Assembly (NCBI GenBank): GCA_028565635.1
Contig: JAOXYB010110381.1
Span: 1 to 20,734, forward strand
Direction of reading: 5' to 3'
DNA length: 20,734 bases
Source of the DNA: Phoronis ovalis
Lineage: Eukaryota > Phoronida > Phoronidae
The notes under the pieces were generated by a model. The model was given only the letters and a program-made list of their open reading frames with translations. It was not told where the DNA came from and ran no database searches. Position numbers and translations under genes: made by a program. Shown piece by piece: positions 1-8,787 of this stretch. The stretch's first letter is position 1; each line of letters begins with the position of its first letter.

Positions 1-378
1 ACCCAGCAACTTACGCGAGTCTACGGAAATGACGGTTCGAGTAGCAGGAATTTTGGTGCGAAACCCGGAAAATGGGTACGAATGGTAGGAAACAGGTCCG
101 CGAATGCGGATTGACGGTTCGAGTCTACGCTGGTTAGGTAGGCCTGTGTTGACGTCATTAAAATTTTAATGCACATAACTCGGGGAATGCAAAGGGATAG
201 AAGCAAATTTATTTTTGTCACATGACCAGGGTTGTTGCTGACTCTGTTAGGGGATACAAAAATCGTCATTAAAAGTTTTAATAATAGTTAAATTGTCCTG
301 GGTTTGAGTTGCTAGATGCGTCCATGTGCCAATTATTTAACGAATGAATGGCTGAATATTATAATTATAAATTTTTTA
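1..378. other. Non-coding flank with short direct repeats
   Basis: No gene recognised. Two copies of tgacggttcgagt (about 31-44 and 112-125) and two related copies of cgtcattaaaa (about 153 and 263) are present, plus a perfect TGACGTCA at 150-157. The left end is GC-richer than the rest. Confidence 0.4.
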
Positions 379-540
379 TTAATTACGGCGCTGATGTGAC
401 TTTAGAAGCAATATTACCAGAACAAGGAATGCTGCCAGTAAAATAGCTGTTTTAATGCTGCGGTAAGAAGTGTTCGTTTCGGCGGTGACATTTTCAACAG
501 TTTCTTCACTAAGACCTGACCATGGTTTTCTGAACAGCAT
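379..540 (-). CDS. 53-codon ORF with one transmembrane segment (small protein or alternative last exon)
   Basis: An uninterrupted frame runs from ATG (538-540) to TAA (379-381), with an in-frame stop eight codons upstream. The product has a polar N-terminal half with two N-glycosylation sequons (NVT, NTS), a hydrophobic segment AILLAAFLVLVILLL and a basic tail KSHQRRN. That layout fits a type I or small single-pass membrane protein. AATAAA overlaps the stop (375-380). The start context is poor (T at -3), while TGCTGTTCAG just inside the frame is a decent splice acceptor, so this may be a terminal exon instead. A second acceptor (CAG|GT, exon from 515) would join PHM exon 8 in frame. I recognise no family. 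Confidence 0.45.
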   Translation of the reverse strand: MLFRKPWSGLSEETVENVTAETNTSYRSIKTAILLAAFLVLVILLLKSHQRRN

Positions 541-1033
541 AAAAGTGCTAATCGAGAGATGTTAGATGTCTCTTTTAAAAAGACCAATAGTTGTCAGTGA
601 TCAGAAGTGCATACAAATCTTGTTCACCTCTGACATCACAACATTTTGCATTATAGATTATGAAACACCTGTTTGAAATTATACTTTCAAGGTGTATCTG
701 TGTACAATAAACATTAAACTAAACTATCAACTGCCTTTGAAATCAGATCTCAGTATAATAATCGAGGTATATCCAGACAAATGACAACTCGTGGCTTGTT
801 TGATTCTTTTGTTTAAATTCAATCTGAATTTATATCTCTTTCTTGATACAAGATTGTTATTGATGTGAATAATTGGTGATAGCGCTGTCCAGTGATGAGA
901 AGTAAACAATTTAAAAAACACTTAATTATTCAACAAATATACTTTTTATTCCAAGTAACAATTAGTTGTAATAATAAACGGCAAAAATTGTAGAACATCA
1001 AAATTCAATATTGACAAGCAAGATTCACCTATT

Positions 1034-1168
1034 TTAAATGCTTGCGACAGCGAATGATATCATTGTGAATGCGTCCCCTAATAGGCGAAAAGATAAAGAC
1101 AAGTAGAGCTCGCCATCGGTCCCCAGCCAACGTTTAACACCAAAGTTAGGCCCAAGCCCGTTTTTCAT
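1034..1168 (-). other. Isolated 44-codon open frame, GC-richer than surroundings
   Basis: Starts at an ATG (1166-1168) and ends at TAA (1034-1036). It reads NGLGPNFGVKRWLGTDGELY and continues to AFTMISFAVASI. Its base composition stands out from the AT-rich flank. A different frame over the last third (SPIRGRIHNDIIRCRKHLK) also looks protein-like, so this could be a frameshifted relic of a repeat. I do not recognise it. Confidence 0.2.
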
Positions 1169-1418
1169 CCAAAATTACTATATTAAAAAAATTCAAGTAC
1201 ACATGCTGTCAAATACATCGAGATGTCGTTTTGAATTTTCCGATTTCATTTATTCACAAAAAAAATTGAAAAATGGCTAAAGAAACCAAAAACACGGTGT
1301 TATTCATTTTTGAACAAATGTGTAGTTTAGTCAGGGTAAGAACACATTTAATTATTCTGTTATATTGTTAACACAGAGAACCTAGAGATACAGTTATCCT
1401 TATTACAAGATATCCTAA

Positions 1419-1424
1419 TTTATT
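1419..1424 (-). terminator. Candidate polyadenylation signal for PHM
   Basis: AATAAA on the minus strand, about 170 nt past the PHM stop. Another lies at 1249-1254. In AT-rich DNA this hexamer is frequent, so neither is certain. Confidence 0.3.
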
Positions 1425-1592
1425 GATAGTTTAATGCTTGGTCAAACTGCGATTTAAAAAAATACAAACTACTTTTGTCGCAAAATACATGTATTCAATA
1501 CTTGCAGAGAAATAATAGGAGTATTTAGTATATTCAAAAATGAGACGAAGTCATTTAAGACTTATTTTTAGATTTGTAACATCACCGTTATA

Positions 1593-1658
1593 TTAAAAAT
1601 AATCGTCCAAGTCCTGTTGATCCATAAGATATCTTGCGTATAGCTTATCCAGTAATTC
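1593..1658 (-). CDS. PHM: PHM exon 10 (C-terminus, residues 443-463, stop)
   Basis: A 66-nt last coding exon: ELLDKLYARYLMDQQDLDDY, then F and a TAA stop at 1593-1595. Acceptor CTATTTTAG|GAATTA, phase 0. The ending DQQDLDD echoes the DQDL motifs of exon 9, which supports joining the two exons. Confidence 0.85.
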   Translation of the reverse strand, partial: ELLDKLYARYLMDQQDLDDYF

Positions 1659-4600
1659 CTAAAATAGTTAAAGTAGAGCTTTAAAAGTTAAATATTTCTT
1701 TTATTGCAATAGGAATTAAAAAATTGCAGTTAAACGCAGATTCACATCAATATATTTATATATTAACACAATGATTGGATGGAGAATGGTGTTTTGCCCG
1801 GCATAGTTGGCATCAAACAATGTTGTCATGGTATAATTCCCTACTTTGTTCAGTATGATTGTAATAATAACTTACTTCATTGTCCAACTGTTCTTTCTCA
1901 TATATTCTTCGCTTGCTTGCCTCTAATTCTTTTAAAATCAACTTTTTAATATCGTCTAAATCCTGATCACTATCTACCACTCGACTATCAGCTAAATCCT
2001 GATCCTCATCTATATCCCGATTATTATTATCCGTCTTTGGAAAATATTCACCTGTATCTGTAATTGAAGAAACCAATATGAAACAATATATTGCAATATA
2101 TTTTTAATGAAACAATGCAGCTAGACGTTTAACATTTTTACGTGATAGATAGTGTTTTAACTGTTAATTTACAACTTTCAGCTAATCGTTCTGAATTGTG
2201 TATCCAAAGGGGAGTAATTTCCTCTGCAACCTTTCCAGAGCGCGCTCTAGTGTAATCGAAACAGGTGAAAGCAGAAACAAAACCACAATTCAAACCTGGC
2301 AATACGCTGGCGTTCCTGGGTATGTCATTGGCATTTAGCCCTTCAAAATTATGCAAGAACCAATCAGGTGGTCCCGGACTCCAACACATAGGATTATCTA
2401 AAGTATCGTCTCCATCCATGTAATACATTATGTAGAAATTGCACATCTCGTCATGTTGCGTTAAGCTGAAAATAAATATATACACTTTTAAGTAGAATTA
2501 AAGGGGCATCACAGCTACCTTTACATATAGTGAAAAGTGTAGTTGTAGTGCACTCGTAAATACCCGTCATCTCTATGAAGGAACTGATAAGAAACCGTAC
2601 CCGATATAAACAGCAGCGTTGTCATTATTCTTCATTGTACACCTCATAGCAATAATGTCGTTCTTCTTAATGGTCATATTTGAAGACACTGGGTAAAACA
2701 TTTGGGGCTTTTGAGGAGAACGTCTACCAATTTCTTTCCACTTCCCATCTCTGACCCGATAAGCAGAATTAAGGACACCTAATGAAAGTGAAAGTGAAAT
2801 CAAATCACTACTCACATTTACAATAGCATACAATAGTTATACATTATTTATACATTTCACTTTAAAAACATTATGGTTACACGTTTGTTCAATGATACTG
2901 TTTATATTAGATGGTTGTTAACTTGTAGTACAGTACAAGTATTGTTTGTAACAAATATGCATGAAATTCATCTGTCCAATGCATGGGTGTGTGTATAATG
3001 CATATTGCATTATCTTAAACTTACCATGCGTATGAGCATGCGTCCTAAATGCGAATGGGTGAATAATTTTGTCCTCATTAATACGACACGCACTTTCAAA
3101 GTATTCTGAAAAAATAACAGACATCCGTGTTAATATTTATATGAGGCTGTAAACTTAATTATTGCCTATCACTATCGGAGTACCTGTAAAAGTTATATTA
3201 CTTCATCATTGTTACTATTAGTATCACGATTAAATGGACTCGCAATGAAAATGTTAAGCAATATCTGTAGTATTTAGTTAAATAGTATATTTAATAGTAG
3301 AAGATGTTTGTACAGCAACGTTTGTAGTATAGGCTTTACACTGTAGTACATGGATTGTTTCAAAATAAAGCAAATGTATAAATTATTAAATGTCGATACA
3401 TACCCACTGAATGGGGTGGTAACACCCCGCCTGTACCAAGGAGATAAACACCAGCGCGTTTTGGTTGAGGCTTTGTCTCTACTTTCAGAATTATACCAGA
3501 GTGATCTTTTGCATTAACTAAAATAAACATATTAGTACTTTAGAATTTGTATTTTGGAGCAGTCGGAATAATTGCAGTCCATCCTCTTGGAGGAACGGAA
3601 CACTAACGGATGGATTTATTCAGGCTGACTGTATGCACAAGGTATGACGTAACAATTTTTTGGGATACTTGACTTCCAACCTCTACAATCAGTTTCTGAG
3701 TAATGTGCACTTATAAGGAATAGGAGAAATCAACTATAATAATAATGCAGTTATAAATAAATGACGTAGTTTTAAAACTACTTACTTGGCTTAAGAAAAT
3801 TGTGGACATCTTTGTAGTGCACTTGAAGGACAACATATTTCACAGATGTACTCGGACCGACTTTAAAACCTACACCTTCAGGTAGGTCCAATTTTGGGGC
3901 ATCCATTGCCCATGCGTATATAACCTGTGGTCCTGCGCCACACGTGGGACCCAGCTTGTAGTTATCGTCGTGGGGATCACTAGAAGACATTTCTCCGCAA
4001 TTCCTAAAATATCAAAAAGTATGTGTTTATCTGGAGGTTGACGGAGTTAAAATTCCAACAAAATGACACTCTGTTACAGTTATGGCGTTGCTTATAATGA
4101 ATCATACTAACCAGACATTTTCTTGCTTTCCTGGCTCTGTACAGCCGTAAAGAAGCATATGATGAGCTGTTGACATGTTGGCATGGGGCTCAAAGCCAGC
4201 TAAGAATACAAACAGTTGAAAGTACAATTTTAGGTGAATATTATCAGTTAAATCATCATCAATTCAATGTCATTATTATTATCATCACCATCATTATCAA
4301 ATTCATCCTCGTCGTCAACAATGACGTCATCAAAATTACCATCTTATATCACTGAAACTAATACTTGTCTCCATAATAATTATCATCAGCACTATTACGA
4401 AATGTTTTCATTACAGTACTGCAGCTCTGATAAAATATCATTTTCTGAGATAACTAAATACTTACTTATGTATACATCTTTGGTAACTTTTTTACCATAA
4501 CAAAGGTACGTATCAGCCTAAAAAATTGTTTCACCATAAATAAAAATGATGACATAATGAAATATAGAATATAAGTCAGACATTATCAGTGTGTGAAAAA

Positions 4601-7600
4601 TATCGTGTGATGTATTATCCTACAACTACAAAGTCTGTGATACTCCTAACATGTAAAGTACGTTCCCTTAACATCCTAGCTAAATTAATGTTGCTACGGA
4701 TCAGAATTTGAAATACATGCTGACTTCATACTATATATGTAATAACTAAAAATGGAACTTTTAAAAAGTGGACAAAGAAAAATGTTGCCATAAGTTGGGT
4801 ATTGCGGCGACCATTTGCAATTTATCTTTAGAATTTGCCGATCCGTATTAGGTGGTTATGTACTTTTTACTTTATTGATACAGGCGTTGTTAGTTTTCAA
4901 AATCGTCACAAAAATTCTTTTATTCATATATTATGGAACAAACATTAATGCATTTAAATATAATAACGTAAACACAGCGAACTTTTTATGAAGGTTCTTT
5001 GTACTTGCGGGACCCAGATACATATACGGAGTTTTGATTATCATTCGGTATATTGCCTGAACAGCTGGGGGTGTGAATTGTCAGCAGCTATAATAGACAA
5101 TTAGCATGCACTAGGTGGCTCTGGCGAAACCGAATCCAAACGATCTCAATAGCCTCGAGTTTTGTGCATGGATGGCGAGAACACGTCTCAGAACCTTGTA
5201 GATTCATTCAACACAAACGCTTGAGTTTCTGGGTTCGATTTGTATCGTTTTGTCATATGCCACAAATAGTGCATCAAATAGTCTATTGCATCCCGAAATT
5301 GATGAATTACCTCCTCCACCAGGTGGTGGTGTGGATGTATTTACCAGCTGTGTGCTTGTTTGGTATTAGCAGAACATCTCAAAACGTTATGGATAGATTT
5401 TGACGAAACTTGGTGGATGGGATCGAGTGTGTTAAAATGAAAAGTTGGTAACATTTTGGTGAAGGTCAAGATCCGACAAGATGATCCTGTTCCGGATACT
5501 GTATTTTGGAGTGATTCTTCGCCATAATAGACCCACAGGTTCAAAAGCCTTAAACGTTATTATACAAAACTTTAGAATTAAAATGGGTGGGTCAAATGTG
5601 TTACATGGACAAATTGATAAGATTTTAGTGAAGATCTGGATCCAGTTCCGGTTCTGGATACTCGAATACTGGGTTCGAATAATATAATTGATGTTATAGT
5701 ACAAGGACAAATTGAATAGATGTTGGTGGACGGAGTCCATACGCTCTACCGAGTGTCATTCTATTTTGATATAAAAATAGGATTAGTGTCACGTCAATGT
5801 CATCCTTTTCATACATGTATGCATCACTAATATCTTTCATCAAACATTTGATAGCAAAATTGGATTGAAATCAAGCCAATCTTTCACATAAATACAAGCA
5901 CGCACACATTTAATTATATATCTGCTTAGCATCACGTATACGTACTTGAAATTAGGTTTAAACATGTATAGGTGTTTAAATGATATTGATCGATATATGA
6001 TATTTACCATTAGAATAATTAATCCAATTGTTTCTTAGTAATTATCTGAAGGAATTATATATAGCTTGAATTGTAACTTTAAGTCCTTATAAGGATTAAC
6101 TTCCTGCGGAAAAAAGGACTAACATAAGCAAGCATGTAATAAATATTTATCCAGAGGGATCATGGTGCAGCATTTATTTTTTCTATTGATATACCTTCAA
6201 TTTATGAAGATTAGATATTTATTTTCCACCTATGGAATAAATGGTAATGAATAAAAACGATTATGAAATTAGTTAGTTACAGCGTTCTTACAAAATCATA
6301 AGGGGCTAGACATCGTACAAGCTGATTGGCGTTGTCCTCTGGTTCGTTACATGTATGTATCACTAAACTATCATTCAATGATCTCTCCTATCATTGCTAC
6401 TATAATGAGATATATTTGAATAATCATGAGTTTCTTTGGGGGTTCTTTGAAAATAGGGGTTCTGAGTGGTCACCAGATCCTGACCCTTAAGTTAGGCTAG
6501 TATGTGAATCAAATACCATCCTTGTTAGTTAAGCAATTACGCAATTACGGTATCGTACAAGTTAAAGTATTCAATCAATTGTTCAGATAGCGGGGTTCGG
6601 ATACTATGAGCGCGGGTCAATTTTTGTTAAGGATGATTTCCATTCAAGGGTGTTTATTTTTTAGTATGAATTTGGTACAGGACAATGCTTAACACATTTA
6701 TGAATCCGAAAAAGAGTACAACACAATATACAGTATTATATCATGCATAGTAATGCACCGGAGCTTCTGTTCCTTGTAAGTACAACTCTAACGCTGACTA
6801 TAACCGGACTATCCCCTGAAAAGATCTAATTATAGTAATAATTCGATTTTAAATATTTTAGTCCATTTTAAGTTAGTTAATATAAGTTCAGTAACGCATG
6901 TTACTGTACAACTGACCGATGAAGATAATATATGAACATCATTTCGGAATATAAATATGTGATCCACCAAATGTACTGTTTAAATATGAAACATTTCGTT
7001 TTTCACAAATTTCAGATAGCAGGTAAGACTATTTCAGCGGGCAAATACAGTTTTGCCGCATATTCAGCTAACTGGCGAATTAAAAAAAACAGCTTGCAGG
7101 GGAATGGGGACAGATAATTAAGGTCTTCCAAGCTAAATCAGCAAGTAATTTATCTAAGCATGAAAGATGTAAAAAAATATGTTTGTTTGCTATATAAACC
7201 CACCAAGAAAATTATCTTTACTGGGTGCTTCTACATTCTGATAGTGCAGCACGACACGATAATGTATTCATTTTATATTGATTTGTATTATCGATTCGAT
7301 TGCCATTAATATGTGGACAGTCTCCGATATAAACAACATTAGCATTATTTTCTAATCCGTGATAAGCGTTACTTTTTCATTCAGTTTACAGAAAAACGTA
7401 GACCACACACAAAGATTACAAATAAACAATCGAGAAATTTAACACGAGAGAATGGCCACTACTAACTATATAACGTATATATATGTACGATCACCATTAA
7501 TCCAATATATGTATCAATTATAAGATAATGCTTATTAAATAATGTCGGCATATATAACTTATGCCTGATGGAAAATAATATTACTGTACAGTGAACTTCA

Positions 7601-7971
7601 TCATTTATTCAGCCCTTTATAAAGTTATGGTGACATTATTACTATGATTAAAATCATTCACCACATATAACGCTGAAAAATCCCGGGTCTGAAATAGGCC
7701 GGATTGATTTAGGAGGCTGTGCAACAAATTCAACAGCAGCAAGATGTGTACGTAACTCTAATGGTAATAAAAAGAGTATGTGTATGTACAGTATATGTAC
7801 AGCGCCCTTTTATATCATTTTTCATCTGTCTTAAGATTACTGTCAACTCACCTTTTTAGGTTGTACGTCTGGCATTAGGAATTCTACATGGCCATTTTCG
7901 AAATTCTCAGTGGGTGCAGCCGTAATTAAAGATATCCATATTGTTAGAATGTGAGTCAGAAGAAAATACAT
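1593..7971 (-). CDS. PHM: Peptidylglycine alpha-hydroxylating monooxygenase, secreted, complete ten-exon gene
   Basis: This copper and ascorbate enzyme hydroxylates the alpha carbon of C-terminal glycine in prohormone peptides, the first step of peptide amidation in the secretory pathway. Ten exons join with consistent phases and GT-AG borders into 1392 nt (463 aa). Residues 1-19 form a signal peptide. The catalytic core spans about 25-320. CuH ligands are H70 and H71 (in TAHHMLLYGC) and H149 (LQVHY). CuM ligands are H220 and H222 (FRTHAH) and M291 (DEMCNFYIMYY). R218, N293, Y295 and M297 match known substrate-binding residues. The core is followed by an acidic tail (383-463). There is no lyase domain and no membrane segment in this reading, so the second step must come from a separate PAL enzyme. 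Family assignment is firm; expression and exact transcript ends are not visible. Confidence 0.95.
1876..2057 (-). CDS. PHM: PHM exon 9 (acidic tail, residues 382-442)
   Basis: A strongly acidic, low-complexity segment containing two exact DQDL motifs (400-403 and 412-415), then a Lys/Glu-rich helix-prone stretch with KRR at 430-432. Acceptor CAATTACAG|ATACAGG; donor AATGAA|GTAAGT, phase 0. I recognise no domain here. Confidence 0.87.
2173..2465 (-). CDS. PHM: PHM exon 8 (CuM methionine, end of core, start of tail; residues 284-381)
   Basis: Starts with GLTQHDEMCNFYIMYYM, carrying the CuM methionine M291 and its neighbours N293, Y295 and M297. C292 and C311 match rat C315 and C334. Beyond about residue 320 the sequence leaves the family core and gains C344 and C352. 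Acceptor TTTTCAG|CTTAACG. The donor AGTT|GTAAAT is weaker than the others but gives phase 1, which fits exon 9. Confidence 0.9.
2601..2778 (-). CDS. PHM: PHM exon 7 (residues 225-283)
   Basis: Encodes YRVRDGKWKEIGRRSPQKPQ, FYPV and IIAMRCTM, matching the second half of the PHM core. C271 matches rat C293. Acceptor TTTCATTAG|GTGTCC; donor ATCGG|GTACGG, phase 2. Confidence 0.94.
3025..3105 (-). CDS. PHM: PHM exon 6 (CuM histidines, residues 198-224)
   Basis: Encodes ESACRINEDKIIHPFAFRTH and AHTH. H220 and H222 are the HxH pair of the CuM site and R218 matches the substrate-carboxylate arginine. Acceptor TTTTTTCAG|AATAC; donor CATG|GTAAGT, phase 1. Confidence 0.95.
3404..3517 (-). CDS. PHM: PHM exon 5 (residues 160-197)
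   Basis: Encodes KDHSGIILKVETKPQPKRAG followed by YLLGTGGVLPPHSV, the end of the first PHM domain and the linker. The position of the usual C186 is a histidine here (KDHSG). Acceptor TATTTTAG|TTAAT; donor GTGG|GTATGT, phase 1. Confidence 0.94.
3596..3629 (+). repeat. 34-bp dispersed repeat, copy 1 (PHM intron 4)
   Basis: The segment cggaacactaacggatgg and its continuation to ctgac reappears at 18474-18507 with only two substitutions. The flanks of the two copies are unrelated. Confidence 0.65.
3786..4003 (-). CDS. PHM: PHM exon 4 (residues 88-159)
   Basis: Contains NCGEM, the conserved IYAWAMDAPKLDLPEGVGF stretch and KYVVLQVHY with the third CuH ligand, H149. C89 and C108 match rat C126 and C131. 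Acceptor ATTTTAG|GAATTGC; donor CCAA|GTAAGT, phase 1. Confidence 0.95.
4112..4199 (-). CDS. PHM: PHM exon 3 (CuH histidine pair, residues 58-87)
   Basis: Encodes GFEPHANMSTAHHMLLYGC and on to the tryptophan before NCGEM. H70 and H71 are the first two copper-H ligands and C77 matches rat C114. N65 is in an N-glycosylation sequon (NMS). Acceptor TTCTTAG|CT; donor TCTG|GTTAGT, phase 2. Confidence 0.95.
4250..4335. repeat. Degenerate ATC/ATT trinucleotide-rich tract in PHM intron 2
   Basis: A run of atc, att and gtc triplets (for example attattattatcatcacc) next to exon 3. It includes a perfect CRE palindrome TGACGTCA at 4322-4329. Confidence 0.6.
4466..4517 (-). CDS. PHM: PHM exon 2 (residues 41-57)
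   Basis: A 52-nt micro-exon too short for ORF calling, found by its family motif ADTYLCYGKK (human: DTYFC). Acceptor TTTTTTAG|GCT and donor ATAA|GTAAGT are both good. Phase 0 in and phase 1 out exactly bridge exons 1 and 3. C46 corresponds to rat C81. Confidence 0.92.
5300..5765. repeat. Degenerate interspersed repeat with about 165-bp internal period
   Basis: Two diverged units begin near aacgttat at about 5385 and 5549. They share a motif around attttggtgaag / attttagtgaag, then atcctgttccggatact / atccagttccggttctggatact. A third fragment follows and ends in cgctctaccgagtg near 5755. The style resembles a dispersed repeat seen in many invertebrate genomes, from general recollection only. 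Peptides read from it on both strands are by-products of the repeat. Confidence 0.55.
7380..7484 (+). repeat. About 105-bp direct repeat, copy 1
   Basis: Shares ttacagaaaaacgtaga, gattacaaataaa, aatcgagaaatttaaca, ggccactacta and tataacgtatatata with 8671-8787 in the same order and orientation. Copy 2 has about 11 extra bases. The two copies bracket the first coding exon and proposed promoter of PHM. Confidence 0.8.
7852..7971 (-). CDS. PHM: PHM coding exon 1 (signal peptide, residues 1-40)
   Basis: Encodes the start methionine, a hydrophobic stretch (LLTHILTIWISLI) and a likely cleavage near the AA at 18-19, then EFLMPDVQPKK, which matches the family's opening beta strand. Donor is AAG|GTGAGT, phase 0. 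I chose the ATG at 7971 because it has A at -3 and places the signal peptide at the N-terminus. An in-frame ATG at 8073 would bury the signal behind 34 residues. Acceptor-like AGs sit just upstream (before 7979 and before 8001), so the 5' UTR may itself be spliced. Confidence 0.88.
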
Positions 7972-8108
7972 CTTCTTCTCTGAAATATTCTTTATTAAAG
8001 CCTGGAAACATAAATGCATAATCTGGTGAAATAATTGTACGCATCGTGTATACCTATAGTGTGTGACATACAAACAGAAAAGCGGTTTATTAGCTATACG
8101 TGTATCTG

Positions 8109-8124
8109 GATCATGTACATGATC
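8109..8124. promoter_or_regulatory. Perfect 16-bp palindrome upstream of PHM
   Basis: GATCATGTACATGATC is its own reverse complement. It lies between the TATA candidate and the PHM start codon. It may be a dimeric binding site or chance; no factor is assigned. Confidence 0.3.
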
Positions 8125-8181
8125 AGCGAGCTCTCCTTTTTCAGTATGTTAATGTTACTTACCAGTTAAATCCCACAAGGA

Positions 8182-8189
8182 TTTATATA
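8182..8189 (-). promoter_or_regulatory. Candidate TATA box of PHM
   Basis: Reads TATATAAA on the minus strand in the context GGTATATAAATCC, about 210 nt upstream of the chosen PHM start. It would put transcription start near 8150-8160. An upstream ATG at 8073 would then lie in the leader unless a small leader intron is removed; a possible pair is the donor after 8054 and the acceptor before 8001. Confidence 0.35.
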
Positions 8190-8670
8190 CCTGGTTCAAC
8201 TACCACCATGAATCTAACTAACAAGTTCACTTAAACACGCCCATCGCAAACTAGTGGAAAACGAGGGAATTTTTCACGAAACATATGCTTACATTTTTAC
8301 CTGTTTACACGACAAGTGAAACTAGGTTATGCCACCTTTATGATAATGACATATAGTACTATAAAAGTTCAATCTTTTGTTAAGCTCGGAGGCACAACAA
8401 TATATATGTTTATCTTACAGTATATTATCCCCGGATGTCAGTCTACTATATGGTCCTTTGACTGACTAATCACCAAAATTTATACTAACATTAATTTATC
8501 CATTTTTAAATTACTATAACTACTGGTTGCCCACACTATCTATCCTATATGTATTAATTGTTAATATCTCAGCAAATGTAACTGTTTAATTATCTCGAAA
8601 TATGTTTAGTTTATTTATTTAGTGTATATACCGAGTACATACATTGACGTACAGTAACTAAGTGAAGTTC

Positions 8671-8787
8671 TTCAGTCAATTTACAGAAAAACGTAGACAG
8701 CACACAAGGATCATTGAAGGATTACAAATAAATAATCGAGAAATTTAACAAGAGAAAGTGGCCACTACTAATTATATAACGTATATA
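8671..8787 (+). repeat. About 105-bp direct repeat, copy 2
   Basis: Second copy of the repeat at 7380-7484, with an insertion (atcattgaagg region, about 8710-8721). No inverted ends or target-site duplication are evident at either copy. Confidence 0.8.

Larger units (their letters stand above)
4518..7851. other. PHM intron 1 (3.3 kb)
   Basis: The largest intron separates the signal-peptide exon from the catalytic exons. Apart from the repeat at about 5300-5765 and the first copy of the 105-bp direct repeat near 7380, I see no coding or RNA gene in it. Confidence 0.75.

Noticed and set aside
105-130. tRNA B-box-like sequence (ggttcgagtc)
   Set aside because: No A box, cloverleaf or acceptor stem at the right distance on either strand; the same word occurs twice as part of a local repeat.
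21-269. 82-codon minus-strand frame at the left edge
   Set aside because: No domain, signal or splice context. It overlaps local direct repeats and reads like chance.
727-921. 64-codon minus-strand frame between PHM and the left edge
   Set aside because: Composition and residue order look random, and there is no homology I can recognise.
5164-5740. Several open frames on both strands
   Set aside because: They lie in or beside a degenerate interspersed repeat, and the similar peptides come from its internal duplication. One alternative frame with a proline/glycine run (ELPPPPGGGVD) ends quickly and matches nothing I know.
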